DNA of 64,000 nucleotides from an uncultured Cytophagales bacterium (GTDB lineage: Bacteria > Bacteroidota > Bacteroidia > Cytophagales > Thermonemataceae), in the NCBI GenBank assembly GCA_937911505.1, contig CALEMF010000017.1, forward strand, positions 146,627 through 210,626, in the 5' to 3' direction. A model generated the notes under the pieces. The model was not told the origin of the DNA, did not search any database, and saw only the letters and a list, made by a program, of their open reading frames with translations. Below, piece by piece: positions 1 to 8,968 of this stretch. The first letter of the stretch is position 1; each line of letters begins with the position of its first letter. The position numbers were made by a program, and so were the translations under genes.

Positions 1-344
1 GTAAGTAGATGGGCATTGATTTCAGGAACGATTAGTTTCTTGGTTTCATCCATACGCCAAGCAGAAGAGTTATCAATTACTGTGGTACCTACTGCTGCAA
101 ACTGCGGTGCTAACGCGAGCGACGTTTTCCCACCTGCAGAAAAAATAGCAATGTGTGGCTTTTGTGTAATGGCTTCCTGGGCCGTTACCACTGTATAGTG
201 TTTATCCTTAAAAACTACCTGTTTACCAGCAGATTTCTCAGAAGCTACTGGAATGAGTTCATCAATAGGAAAATCTTGCTCTGCAAGAATTTTTAGAATG
301 GTGCTGCCAACAAGTCCTGTCGCACCTACTACTGCCATTTTCAT
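1..344 (-). CDS. asd: Aspartate-semialdehyde dehydrogenase, N-terminal part (cut by window edge)
   Basis: Reading leftward from an ATG at 344, the translation starts MKMAVVGATGLVGSTILKIL, a Rossmann NADP-binding glycine motif (GATGLVG). It continues with SAGGKTSLALAP and NSSAWRM, segments typical of aspartate-semialdehyde dehydrogenase. The enzyme reduces aspartyl phosphate to the semialdehyde in the lysine, threonine, methionine and diaminopimelate pathway. About 114 residues are visible; the catalytic cysteine lies beyond the edge. A second ATG (codon 3) is an alternative start. It is transcribed away from the lamin-tail gene at 443, so the roughly 100 bp between them must hold both promoters. 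Identity rests on motif recognition. Confidence 0.9.
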   Translation of the reverse strand, partial: MKMAVVGATGLVGSTILKILAEQDFPIDELIPVASEKSAGKQVVFKDKHYTVVTAQEAITQKPHIAIFSAGGKTSLALAPQFAAVGTTVIDNSSAWRMDETKKLIVPEINAHLL

Positions 345-442
345 ATACTAGGGTAGTTTTAAGAATAAATTAAATACATATGATTTCAAAATTAATACTT
401 CGTTAATACAAAGTCTATAAATCTTTTCTATTTTTATCCCTT

Positions 443-3400
443 ATGAATAAGATAATCCTAACTATTTGTTTGTTATATGTAACTAGTATAACAATGGCAC
501 AACTAACAGACGACTTCTCAGATGGAAACTTTACTAGCAACCCTACGTGGAGTGGCGATGCCACCCTATTCACGATTGAATCCAATCAGTTGCGCTCAAG
601 TAGCCCAACGGGTGCTACTTACCATCTAAGCACACCCTCCACCAAAGCTACGAATGCGCAGTGGGAGTTTTTTATCAACCTTCAACTGGGTACTTCAGGG
701 GTTAATTTTGTAGAGGTATGGTTGACCTCGGATGTCGCTGATTTGAACAATGCCAACAATGGTTACTTTGTACGTATTGGCGATACAGATGATCTTGTAG
801 CCCTTTACAGAATGGTGGGTGGTACAGAAACACTATTGACGAGTAGCCCTTCGGGTGTTGTCAATAGCACTAGTAATAATCCCTTTAGGGTCAGGGTAAC
901 TAGAAATGCGAGTAATGTATGGACACTCGCTTATGACGATGGTGATACAGGTAGCTTTGTTACTGCTACCACAACACCTACAGATAATAGCGTTACTACT
1001 AGCAGCTTTTTTGGGGTTAGCATTGCACAATCTTCCGCTGCCTCTGCGGTTAATAGCCACTTTTTCGACGACTTTGTAGTAGGAGACATTGTAGCAGATG
1101 GCACTCCTCCTAGTATTGCGTCGATCAATATCATTAGTGCTACCCAGATAGAAGTACTTTTTAGTGAGGCCGTTGCTACGGCTACTGCGCAAAACACGAG
1201 TAATTACTCAGTAAATAATGGGATAGGAAATCCTAGTAATGCCACCCGTGATGGGAGCGATCAGCGTTTGGTACGCCTTACGTTTGGTAATAGTTTTAGT
1301 AACGGCCAGAGTAACGTACTGACGGTTAATAATGTGGCTGACCTAGCAGGAAATGCTATTGGTACTACACAGGAAAGTTTTACTTTTACGTCCATCGGTA
1401 CAGCGGCTAACCGAGATGTCATTATCAATGAAATCATGGCAGATCCCACGCCAGAAGTAGGTTTGCCTAACTCAGAGTTTGTAGAGCTGTACAATCGAAG
1501 CACTAATAGCATAGACCTTCAAAACTATACCCTCAATGGTAGAACCATTACCACAGGTAATTATCTCTTAGCACCTGATGCCTATGTTTTGCTCTGCCCG
1601 GCTGCTAATGCAGGTGAATTTACAGGTAACGTTATTGGGATGCCTAGCTTTGACGGGCTTTCCAATGCAGGAGAAACAGTTACATTAAGAGATGAAGATA
1701 ATGCACGCGATATAGATGTAGTAAGCTATACAGATGATTGGTACAAGGACAATACAAAAGATGATGGTGGTTTTACACTAGCGTTGATAAACCCTACATT
1801 GGTTTGTAGTGGTGAGAATAACTGGCGTGCTTCTGATGACGCCAGCGGTGGTACACCTGCTCAACAGAATAGCGTTCTCAACAACTTGCCAGACACCCAA
1901 AACCCCATCATTCAAAGTGCCATAGTAACGACTGATAATCAACTGACCGTTACTTTTAATGAAGTCTTTCAAGAAGCCGATCTACAAGGGGCAAGCTACA
2001 GCACCAATAATGGCTTATTAGTGACCTCGGTAGCGCCTCAAAATAACAATCAAGAAGTTTTGATTACCTTTAATAGTAACCTTACCGTGGGTGTTATTTA
2101 TACACTTACCATTAGTGGGCTAGCAGACTGCGCTGGTAATCCACTGACTGAAAATCAAGTAGCCTTTGGTTCAGGGGCTTCTCCTACTTTTCAGCAGGTA
2201 ATTATTACAGAAATTATGGCAGACCCTGACCCTGTAGTAGGGTTGCCAGAGCTAGAGTATATAGAAATTTACAACACCACTGATCAAGTACTACAATTGG
2301 CTGGCTGCCAGTTAACAGACGGAAGTGGTTCGGCTACTTTTCCTAATTTTAACCTTTTACCAAATACTTACTTGATTGTCTGTACAACAGGTAACGTCGA
2401 TGAACTACAATCTTTTGGTGATGCTTTGGGTGTGAGTAATTTTCCTTCACTTACTAACTCAGGAAAGCAATTAACGTTATTTACTACTGGTGGCAGAACA
2501 ATGTTTACAGTCACTTATTCAGATAACTGGTACAGGGATGATGTCAAACAGGAGGGAGGTTATTCCTTAGAGATGATTGATGTACAAGCTCCCTGTGTAG
2601 GGAGTCTCAACTGGATAGGCTCTGAGAGTCCTACAGGCGGTACACCTGGACAACCCAACTCTATACAGGAAAGCCGTGCCGATAATATGCCTCCTCAACT
2701 ACTACGTGCGGATGCCATAGATGAGGGAACCATCATTCTACAATTTGATGAGCAGATGGATAGTTTGAGTCTTGTACAAGCTACTTACAGCTTTGATCCT
2801 GCTGTTTCGCTGCAAGTGGTAGCACCTGAATCACCTGATTTTACACAGGTTACCTTAAAAACTACTGAACTGCTGGCGATACAAACTACTTACCAGGTAA
2901 CGGTAGAGGATGTAAGTGACTGTAGTGGTAATGGTATCACGACAGACAACACCGCTATTTTTGGGGTACCCGAGCAAGCTGTTCAAGGGGATATTATTTT
3001 GAATGAAATTTTATTCAATCCTAGGACGGGTGGAAGCGATTTTGTAGAGCTGTATAATAATTCTGATAAGTTTATTGATTTGCAAAATTGGCAACTGGCC
3101 AATACAGAAAATGATGAAATAGACGATAGGCGGCTGATTACCGAAGAAAACTATATTCTCCCTCCTGGAAGCTATGTAGCTATTACGGAAGATGTAGAAG
3201 ATGTACGTAGTAATTATCCTAACTCGGTAGATAAGCCTTTTCTAGAGACGAGCAGTTTACCCAGCTATAACGATGATGAGGGCAGCGTAGTACTAATTGA
3301 TAACTTAAATGAAGAAGTACAACGCTTCGACTATGAGGAAGATTTCCACTTTGATCTCATAGATGATGAAGAAGGGGTATCACTAGAGAGAATTAGCTTC

Positions 3401-3823
3401 ATGGCGCCCGTAAATGATCCTAATTCTTGGTTTTCGGCAGCTAGCACTGCAGGTTTCGCTACACCTGGTGCTGAAAATTCCCAGCAAAGGAGGGAAGGAC
3501 AAGCCGTAGGAGGGATCAACGTATCACCTAAAGCCTTTGTACCAGATAATGACGGCTTTAGTGATTTTACCACCATAGATTATAGCTTTACGCAGGGTGG
3601 CTACGTGGCTAATGTAAGTATCTATGATAATCAAGGAAGGGAAATAAAAAGACTAGCACAGAACCAGCTACTAGCTACTTCTGGCTTCTTTACTTGGGAT
3701 GGTACCAATGAGGAGAGGGCAAGGGTACGTACAGGCTATTACTTACTTTTCTTTCAGATTTTTGACTTGTCAGGTAATGAAGAGGTGTTTAAAGAGACTA
3801 TTGCGGTTACGGAGCGATTTTAG
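443..3823 (+). CDS. Secreted multi-domain lamin-tail-domain protein
   Basis: A 1126-residue exported protein with a signal peptide at residues 1-19, ending TMAQ. Three lamin-tail domains are visible, each opening with an IINEIMADP-like motif followed by EFVELYN: about 324-460, 585-735 and 850-1000. Between them lie Ig-like SbsA-type domains (for example the stretch with QIEVLFSEAV). Residues 1-220 look like a beta-rich carbohydrate-binding-type module. The last roughly 95 residues resemble a FlgD-like Ig domain (FVPDNDGFSDFTTIDY, then FTWDGTNEERARV), common at the C-terminus of surface or secreted Bacteroidota proteins. A role in adhesion or surface nuclease-like scaffolding is inference; no catalytic residues were recognised. 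It stands alone as a transcription unit. Confidence 0.85.
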   Translation: MNKIILTICLLYVTSITMAQLTDDFSDGNFTSNPTWSGDATLFTIESNQLRSSSPTGATYHLSTPSTKATNAQWEFFINLQLGTSGVNFVEVWLTSDVADLNNANNGYFVRIGDTDDLVALYRMVGGTETLLTSSPSGVVNSTSNNPFRVRVTRNASNVWTLAYDDGDTGSFVTATTTPTDNSVTTSSFFGVSIAQSSAASAVNSHFFDDFVVGDIVADGTPPSIASINIISATQIEVLFSEAVATATAQNTSNYSVNNGIGNPSNATRDGSDQRLVRLTFGNSFSNGQSNVLTVNNVADLAGNAIGTTQESFTFTSIGTAANRDVIINEIMADPTPEVGLPNSEFVELYNRSTNSIDLQNYTLNGRTITTGNYLLAPDAYVLLCPAANAGEFTGNVIGMPSFDGLSNAGETVTLRDEDNARDIDVVSYTDDWYKDNTKDDGGFTLALINPTLVCSGENNWRASDDASGGTPAQQNSVLNNLPDTQNPIIQSAIVTTDNQLTVTFNEVFQEADLQGASYSTNNGLLVTSVAPQNNNQEVLITFNSNLTVGVIYTLTISGLADCAGNPLTENQVAFGSGASPTFQQVIITEIMADPDPVVGLPELEYIEIYNTTDQVLQLAGCQLTDGSGSATFPNFNLLPNTYLIVCTTGNVDELQSFGDALGVSNFPSLTNSGKQLTLFTTGGRTMFTVTYSDNWYRDDVKQEGGYSLEMIDVQAPCVGSLNWIGSESPTGGTPGQPNSIQESRADNMPPQLLRADAIDEGTIILQFDEQMDSLSLVQATYSFDPAVSLQVVAPESPDFTQVTLKTTELLAIQTTYQVTVEDVSDCSGNGITTDNTAIFGVPEQAVQGDIILNEILFNPRTGGSDFVELYNNSDKFIDLQNWQLANTENDEIDDRRLITEENYILPPGSYVAITEDVEDVRSNYPNSVDKPFLETSSLPSYNDDEGSVVLIDNLNEEVQRFDYEEDFHFDLIDDEEGVSLERISFMAPVNDPNSWFSAASTAGFATPGAENSQQRREGQAVGGINVSPKAFVPDNDGFSDFTTIDYSFTQGGYVANVSIYDNQGREIKRLAQNQLLATSGFFTWDGTNEERARVRTGYYLLFFQIFDLSGNEEVFKETIAVTERF

Positions 3824-3879
3824 GGTTATGGGTTTAGTAAGGAGGCTACTTTCTATAGTTCCAAGTTCTATATTTAAGC

Positions 3880-4230
3880 TTACTCATCACTTTTCAACTC
3901 ATACTCTTTGAAGTTGACCTTTTCTTTTTCAAAAGCTGGGTTTTCATTAAGAATAGAGTCAATCTCTCTTATTAGTTTTTGGTTGTCTTCTGACATTATA
4001 AAAGCAAAGCCCCAGTTGTCCATTGATATTTGAAATATCCCCAAATTACTATTCACTTCATAAAGTATTTCATCATTCATCCACAAATCTTTCGAATTAG
4101 TAATTACAGCCTTTATGGGAGAAAGAGCTGCTTCAAGTACTGAGAGAAAGTTATGCTTTTCGGGTCCTGAAGTAAACTCAATTAAGAGTTCTTTACTCCT
4201 ATAAGCTGGTCTAAGTTTGAATTTATTCAT
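3880..4230 (-). CDS. Hypothetical protein, 116 aa
   Basis: A small soluble protein beginning MNKFKLRPAYRSKELLIEF and ending EYELKSDE. No family was recognised. It has no signal peptide or membrane segment, is acidic at the C-terminus and contains alternating beta-like segments. A TTG six bases upstream would extend it by two residues, but the ATG at 4230 is the better start. It is the last gene of the minus-strand accessory island and converges on the lamin-tail gene. The spacer on its 5' side holds a diverged family 1 repeat. Its size and place fit small immunity or cargo genes, but that is only a guess from context. Confidence 0.6.
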   Translation of the reverse strand: MNKFKLRPAYRSKELLIEFTSGPEKHNFLSVLEAALSPIKAVITNSKDLWMNDEILYEVNSNLGIFQISMDNWGFAFIMSEDNQKLIREIDSILNENPAFEKEKVNFKEYELKSDE

Positions 4231-4261
4231 TTTCAATGTCTGTTAATAAAGAGGGTGGTCA

Positions 4262-4400
4262 GTACTGAATGATGCAACTATCGAAGGATTTATCCGTTAG
4301 AGAAACCCTTCTTTACCCTTGTAAAATAGCTAATAAAAGATACTCCGTCAAGAGGATAGGATGCTACGGATTCTGCAGAGCTATCAGCGAGTGTAGCATC
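4262..4400. repeat. Family 1 structured repeat, copy 1 (diverged)
   Basis: This is the most diverged of seven related non-coding spacers. It keeps the order of the other copies: a GTACT start, TTATCCGTTAG, a pyrimidine-rich ACCCTTG arm, an AT-rich loop with AATAAAAGA, a GTCAAGAGG arm, then a GATGCTACGG hairpin. The whole 4237-4578 gap has no convincing gene; short plus-strand ORFs run through the repeat and look spurious. Confidence 0.5.
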
Positions 4401-4578
4401 TTGCAGGGTACTGTGATTTATATATCTTATTACCCAATATATTCTTATTTTTTGATTTTCTCGCTGTCAATATATCCAAGATCAATAAGTTTGTTATTCA
4501 AATGATGGGCGTGTTTTCGTCAGACGAAGGATTGAATTTTTGATCCATAAATTTAGTAAGTTCGAACCTCGTAGACAG

Positions 4579-5391
4579 TTATTTACTTGTTTCGATAATA
4601 CCTCTGTAGAAACTATCTAAGAATAAGGAATTATGGGTTTCATTTGGATAAAATGTTTTCGTTAAAGTGATATGCGGCTTGCTTTCTAGTATAGTGATAA
4701 ATTCTTCAATTTTATTTTTATGGAAGGTAGGTTTTGGCTGGTAGGTGAGGTGGACTTTAATTTCTTTTTTACTATGTTTATTTTTCAACCTATTGGTAAC
4801 CTCCCCATTACTAAACCAAATAGAGGGGTCGTAAATATGAAGTACTTCAAAAGGATGATCTAATGATAAAATATATCCGCCAAAGTAACCACCATAAGAG
4901 TGCCCAATTAGGGTTTCGTGATGGTTGGTAGCATAATTTTTATTCACGTCTGGTATCAGCTCTTTAGTCAGGTGGTGATAGAATTTCATTCCTCCCCCAG
5001 CATTTGAAGCATTATACCAAGTGGAATCAACTGCTTCACCATCATACTCAATCCTTGATTGACTGAAAGTAAGGTCTTGTCCTCTTTTATTTTCCCAATC
5101 AATATGAGGAATACCCACAACGATCGCCTTTTCGATTTTTTGGTTTGCGCCCAAGTCAAAAACCATATTTTTAATTAGGTTGAACCGCCATTCGGCGTCG
5201 AATACATAGATAACTGGGTAACTTGACGTATCAGAATATTGATGTGGTAAAGCAATCCAATAGCTTCTGTTTTCTTTGAGAAAGGTTGAATAAATAGTGT
5301 GCTCAATGATTTGATCTTTGCAGAGCGTATCTTGTGCGATCGAAATATTTGATATTGAAATAATAAGTAGGAGGAATAATATATTTTTCAT
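4579..5391 (-). CDS. Exported esterase D / Fes-like alpha/beta hydrolase
   Basis: A 270-residue protein with a signal peptide (about 1-19, ending ISIAQ). The nucleophile elbow GHSYGG places the catalytic serine at residue 165, and NETHNSL supplies a probable catalytic histidine at 253. The overall pattern (WIALPHQY, YPVIYVFDAEWRF) matches the putative esterase family (PF00756), which includes enterochelin and siderophore esterases. Substrate is unknown; export suggests a periplasmic or surface ester. It is a single gene in the island. An 11-base direct repeat, GTTATTTACTT, overlaps its stop region (4578-4588) and recurs just before its start (about 5406-5416), which may be a scar of insertion into an older gene. 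Confidence 0.8.
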   Translation of the reverse strand: MKNILFLLLIISISNISIAQDTLCKDQIIEHTIYSTFLKENRSYWIALPHQYSDTSSYPVIYVFDAEWRFNLIKNMVFDLGANQKIEKAIVVGIPHIDWENKRGQDLTFSQSRIEYDGEAVDSTWYNASNAGGGMKFYHHLTKELIPDVNKNYATNHHETLIGHSYGGYFGGYILSLDHPFEVLHIYDPSIWFSNGEVTNRLKNKHSKKEIKVHLTYQPKPTFHKNKIEEFITILESKPHITLTKTFYPNETHNSLFLDSFYRGIIETSK

Positions 5392-5396
5392 GTGGT

Positions 5397-5600
5397 TTAT
5401 ACGGTGTTATTTACTTTTCTATTGGGTATTTCTTTAATCGCTAGTTTACTTGCTAAGTCAATTATTTTTTTGGGAGTATCAAGCGTTTTCATTAAGTCGT
5501 CAATTGTTAAATTATTAGACTTGATTTTAAAAATGAAAGTACTGAAGCTCAATTTAGCAACTTCTTGGTTAAAACTATTACCATGTTTTACTACGAGCTC
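5397..5600 (-). pseudogene. Remnant of an unrecognised gene (C-terminal 67 codons)
   Basis: On the minus strand, 5600 to 5397 reads as an open frame ending KVNNTV and a TAA, with protein-like composition (for example DDLMKTLDTPKKIIDLASKL). Upstream it is closed by an in-frame TGA at 5601-5603, and no plausible start precedes that. The only ATG lies mid-frame. This looks like the 3' part of a gene whose front has been lost. The plus-strand ORF over the same bases has less protein-like composition. Confidence 0.4.
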
Positions 5601-5660
5601 TCAGGTTAGCTTTTCAAGGCTTGATTGAATAACTTTTATCAAATCGTGAAGCGCACGAAG

Positions 5661-6437
5661 CTATTGACTGAGTTGATCTAAGAATGCTTGAATCTCTTTT
5701 TCCTCTTTGTATCGCAGCTTATCCATTTGTTTTTGAATCTGCCTGATCTTCATGTTTTCCCAGTCTTTGGCGGCTAGCACTGGTATCTGCCACTTGGATT
5801 GTTCCGCTGCCCAGTGGTCTTTATCAACTTCTACTTGATGAATCAGCAGACCAGGTAGTTCAATGGCTGTTAGTCTCCCTCCGTGGCAAGCACCTGTATC
5901 AATACCGTAGGTGTTGTTGTAGATTTTGGGTTCTTCTCCTACAACGTGATGTCCGTAAATAATGGGTTTGGCACCAGCATAAAAGTCAGTCCAGTACTTT
6001 CCTTCTCCATACTTTTCTTCCAAATACCTACTTCCTGACGTTGTTCCAGCTAATACTTCCTCTTTTTGTTCTGCTAAGACTTTGTCCTGTTCAAAAAACG
6101 CGTGAACAATAATCGCTTCCTCCGTTTCGTAATAGTAGGGAAGTGAATCAATCCACGCCACAAAGTCATCGTACTCCTCCTTGAGTTGCACTTTGACAAT
6201 TTCTTGAGAATAGCTCAATACCCCTTTTAGGTGTTTCCTTTCGTGATTTCCCATAAGAACAACCGCATTTTTCCTCTCTTTGAAAAAACGATACAGTTCT
6301 AGTGACTTATTGCCCCTGTCAACAATATCACCGAGTGATATGATTAAATCATTGTCTGAAGCGTTCACTTGTTCTAACAACTTGATGAATGCATCATAAC
6401 ATCCATGAATATCTCCTATGACAAACGTTCTTTTCAT
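5661..6437 (-). CDS. Metallophosphoesterase of the PPP/ApaH type
   Basis: A 258-residue soluble protein with the full metal-binding signature of the PPP-like family: GDIHG (8-12), GDIVDRG (36-42) and GNHE (63-66), followed by histidines in VHAF and YGHHVVG. Such enzymes hydrolyse phosphoprotein or dinucleoside polyphosphate substrates with two metal ions. Closest by eye are the small bacterial serine/threonine phosphatase and symmetrical Ap4A hydrolase groups; I cannot tell which. The C-terminal 60 residues are charged and helical. It lies 35 bp downstream of the 2OG dioxygenase gene on the same strand, so the two may share a transcript. Confidence 0.85.
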   Translation of the reverse strand: MKRTFVIGDIHGCYDAFIKLLEQVNASDNDLIISLGDIVDRGNKSLELYRFFKERKNAVVLMGNHERKHLKGVLSYSQEIVKVQLKEEYDDFVAWIDSLPYYYETEEAIIVHAFFEQDKVLAEQKEEVLAGTTSGSRYLEEKYGEGKYWTDFYAGAKPIIYGHHVVGEEPKIYNNTYGIDTGACHGGRLTAIELPGLLIHQVEVDKDHWAAEQSKWQIPVLAAKDWENMKIRQIQKQMDKLRYKEEKEIQAFLDQLSQ

Positions 6438-6472
6438 TGGTGGTAAGGAGGACTTGTGTAGCCGTTTCTTTA

Positions 6473-7033
6473 TTACACTTCTTTTTTTGGTTTTCTTTTG
6501 TACATCACGTCCGTCCTTAAAACGTATTTAACTCCTTCTATTACCTCACTTCCTGAGTGGACTAGGGCGTGGTTAAAAATGAGTGCTTTCCCTGTAGCTG
6601 GCTTAATTACATTGTGGTTGAATCTTGTTTCTCCCCCAACCATATCCTCATTCAAATATATCATGAACGTAAACGAGCTCCATTCGTGCATATTTCGGTA
6701 GTAAGTACCATCTTGGTGTGCTTTAAATGCTTGTCCTGGATAGTATTTATAAAATCTAAAGCGCTCATTAAGACCAATGGCATTGCCAAAGGGTGTCTCT
6801 TTGGGGACGTATTCCTTGACTCTTTCCCATAGTTCTTCCGCCAAAGTATTACTGTCGTAAATCAATCTTTCGTTATTCCGTACGCCTTTCATCATCACTT
6901 GTTTTTTACCAAGGTTGACTTTTGCTTCTTCGTATCCGATGGCTTCACTTTTTTGAATCCAATCGTTGCATTCTTTCTCAGAGAAGAAATGATCGACTGT
7001 AAAAATGCCATTTCCAAAATCAGTGAATTTCAT
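6473..7033 (-). CDS. 2-oxoglutarate/Fe(II) dioxygenase, prolyl 4-hydroxylase type
   Basis: A 186-residue cytoplasmic protein. The iron triad is visible as His106-x-Asp108 in AHQDGTYY and a distal histidine (His159 in ALVHSG), with Arg173 in YVLRTDVMY as the 2-oxoglutarate carboxylate binder. This is the P4Hc double-stranded beta-helix pattern (FMIYLNEDMVGGETRF). The enzyme probably hydroxylates a protein or small molecule; the substrate is unknown. It lies just upstream of the metallophosphoesterase gene, and both are in the accessory island. Confidence 0.85.
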   Translation of the reverse strand: MKFTDFGNGIFTVDHFFSEKECNDWIQKSEAIGYEEAKVNLGKKQVMMKGVRNNERLIYDSNTLAEELWERVKEYVPKETPFGNAIGLNERFRFYKYYPGQAFKAHQDGTYYRNMHEWSSFTFMIYLNEDMVGGETRFNHNVIKPATGKALIFNHALVHSGSEVIEGVKYVLRTDVMYKRKPKKEV

Positions 7034-7098
7034 TGTTGAGTTTTTTATTTTTTAAGTGGCGAATGGCTAAACTGTATCGTTGAACCTTTATTAGACAC

Positions 7099-8079
7099 AG
7101 TATTTTACGCTATCTCTCCTTGAAACCAAAGGACGCCTGTGATTTTCATTCCTTTTTCTAAGCTATTGATCCTCATATTCTCTTTGTTTATGAACATATC
7201 AACTGTAAAGAAGTCAGGGTCTGATTCGTCATTAATCAGCTTTACCTTTACAATAAATCCAACGTTATTAGTTGTAATTTTTATAGGTTGAAAATCAATA
7301 AGTACTCCTATGAAATCATAATAAGTGGGCCGAGGAATATCTTGACTTGGCATGTAGGAGGCAAATTCCTTACTTACTTTTTGTCCGCCAATTTCTGTTA
7401 TGTCACTTTTGTCCAGCACCAATGCTATGGCTGAAACTTTGACCTTTAAGTTTTTAGATGATTTATATTGATCCCTGTTTACGGCATAGTCGGTGGCAAA
7501 GAAACCAAAACCGAAGGTATCCCTACCTCCTCCTTTAATTTCTGCCTCTAGCTTTCCTACGTGAGACCACTCGAATATTTGTTTTGTTGTGAAGGGAATA
7601 GTATAGTCAGTTGGAAGGTACGGATATGCTGAAAGGATATTCGTACCTGATTTCAATATCCTGATTCCTACTTGCTTGTTTGTACCCTCTTCTTTTTGAA
7701 ATGTGGCTTGGTGAATACTTAGCTCTCCATCTAATAAAACTGGTTTTTGTGTTGAACAAAAAGCCATATACTCATTTAGTAACGCCTCTCCATTTTTAGA
7801 ATTTAGAAAACTAAAGCCAATCAGACCTCCAAAATTATCTCCGTGTGAGCCCTGATCTACTGATAGCATCTCTATCGATTCATCCATTTTGTTTGGGGTT
7901 TTGTCTGTCTCATTTTTAACAGTTGATTTCTTTTTCTTCTTGAAAAAGTTGAATAAGCGCATGGCTTTATTTTTTAGTTATCGTATTTGCCTTTGTATTA
8001 GACGGATTTTAACTCAAGGCCATTGCGTACACTCTCTGAAGCTATTGACAGGCTTCGTTACGCACTAGCGTAAAATACT
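7099..8079 (-). mobile_element. Cassette-like unit bounded by a perfect 14-bp inverted repeat
   Basis: AGTATTTTACGCTA at 7099-7112 is repeated as its exact reverse complement, TAGCGTAAAATACT, at 8066-8079. The pair encloses exactly one gene (7105-7962). The left arm overlaps the gene's stop codon and last codons, and the right arm touches the stop of the next gene. Matching, gene-specific ends are what an excised and reinserted integron-type cassette shows. No recombinase is visible in the window. Confidence 0.55.
7105..7962 (-). CDS. Hypothetical protein, 285 aa
   Basis: No family was recognised. The N-terminus is a lysine-rich tract (FFKKKKKSTVK) followed by a polar linker to about residue 30. 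The rest is a mixed alpha/beta globular region with a glycine-rich stretch, IKGGGRDTFGFGFFATDYAV, near the middle. There is no signal peptide or membrane span. The stop codon lies inside the left arm of a 14-bp inverted repeat that flanks the gene, so its last residues are encoded by the presumed recombination end. It is a single-gene unit within the island. Confidence 0.65.
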   Translation of the reverse strand: MRLFNFFKKKKKSTVKNETDKTPNKMDESIEMLSVDQGSHGDNFGGLIGFSFLNSKNGEALLNEYMAFCSTQKPVLLDGELSIHQATFQKEEGTNKQVGIRILKSGTNILSAYPYLPTDYTIPFTTKQIFEWSHVGKLEAEIKGGGRDTFGFGFFATDYAVNRDQYKSSKNLKVKVSAIALVLDKSDITEIGGQKVSKEFASYMPSQDIPRPTYYDFIGVLIDFQPIKITTNNVGFIVKVKLINDESDPDFFTVDMFINKENMRINSLEKGMKITGVLWFQGEIA

Positions 8080-8495
8080 TATTTTAGCCTTTTTATGAGC
8101 TCTTCAATGTTTTCTTTCCATTTAGGATATAATGCTTCATTTTCAGACCATAATTCATTTAGCTCAGATGCTTCACTAATCACTTTCTTTAGTGCTTGAA
8201 TGGCCATTTCTTTTAAGTCATCAAGTTTCAATCCTCTTTGTAATTCTCTAAAATTATTGACGTTGCGCTCGTCCTTTTCATCTTTACTATCAGTCCTATA
8301 ATTTGTTCCATTCAGGTGATTGTCTAAGTATGCAGCAGAAACAGTCACCATATGGCATTCGTCATACGCTACATATTTTGTGTGAATGGCATTTTCAAAT
8401 GATGATATAAAGAATGCTCTTGCGTCTGATTTTATCTCATCAGTAAAATCGTATGCTGTGTCGTCATCAAATATTCCATAACCCCAAGCTCCCAT
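8079..8495 (-). CDS. DUF4259 domain protein
   Basis: A 138-residue protein starting MGAWGYGIFDDDTAYDFTDE, the hallmark N-terminus of DUF4259. The frame is open for 27 codons upstream, but the conserved MGAWG start at 8495 is clearly correct. DUF4259 proteins are small, cytoplasmic and of unknown function, and are often found among polymorphic-toxin immunity genes. It overlaps the 3' end of a small ORF (8467-8625) by 29 bases, suggesting coupled translation. Confidence 0.8.
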   Translation of the reverse strand: MGAWGYGIFDDDTAYDFTDEIKSDARAFFISSFENAIHTKYVAYDECHMVTVSAAYLDNHLNGTNYRTDSKDEKDERNVNNFRELQRGLKLDDLKEMAIQALKKVISEASELNELWSENEALYPKWKENIEELIKRLK

Positions 8496-8625
8496 GTTTT
8501 GTATTATTGTGTTTATCAGATTCAAACGCTGCTTCCTCTTCAGTGAAATTCCCCATATTAGATAAACACCAGGCATACAGTAATTTTTCTGCTTTTAGGG
8601 TTTGTAAATACTCGGTTTCCTTCAT
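8467..8625 (-). CDS. Small ORF, 52 aa, overlapping the DUF4259 start
   Basis: A short reading frame starts at an ATG (8625) and reads MKETEYLQTLKAEKLLYAWC onward, ending SLGLWNI with a TGA at 8467-8469. Its composition is protein-like: amphipathic helix, then FTEEEAAFES. It overlaps the DUF4259 start in another frame. It could be a genuine small partner protein or the surviving N-terminus of a larger gene truncated when DUF4259 arrived. No family was recognised. Confidence 0.45.
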   Translation of the reverse strand: MKETEYLQTLKAEKLLYAWCLSNMGNFTEEEAAFESDKHNNTKHGSLGLWNI

Positions 8626-8740
8626 GATCGCTTCATTCTTTTAACAATACCCTTTAAAATCTGATAATCTGTTTATTTAATTTTGAATGTACAACTATTT
8701 TGAAAAAAGCTAGCCTCTTCAATTGTCCATAACCGATAGG

Positions 8741-8927
8741 GTGCTAGGCGCTATATGGCGTACTATTTAACCAAAGCGGTTATCCGTTAAAAACCTATCT
8801 CTATCCTTGAAACTATTAAATAAAAGGGCGTTTGTCAAGAGGTAGAGTGCTATGTAGTACTTAATTGTATGCTAGGGGTATTTCGGTTCGATGCTCGTGG
8901 GATATCACCGAAATGTTGAGAGGCGTT
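8741..8927. repeat. Family 1 structured repeat, copy 2
   Basis: The copy starts with the hairpin-forming GTGCTAGGCGCTATATGGCG and continues with GGTTATCCGTTA. The long-range stem pairs CTCTA (left arm) with TAGAG (right arm) around an AT-rich loop, and a GTGCTATGTAGTAC hairpin follows. It ends at GTTGAGAGGCG. The rest of the 8626-8968 gap has no recognisable gene. Confidence 0.7.
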
Positions 8928-8968
8928 TCAATGCATTTTTACACAGTGTTGTGTGTTCGTTTTTATTC

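Noticed and set aside
833..1197. Minus-strand ORFs inside the lamin-tail gene
   Set aside because: They are shadows of a strongly supported gene with a signal peptide and domain pattern.
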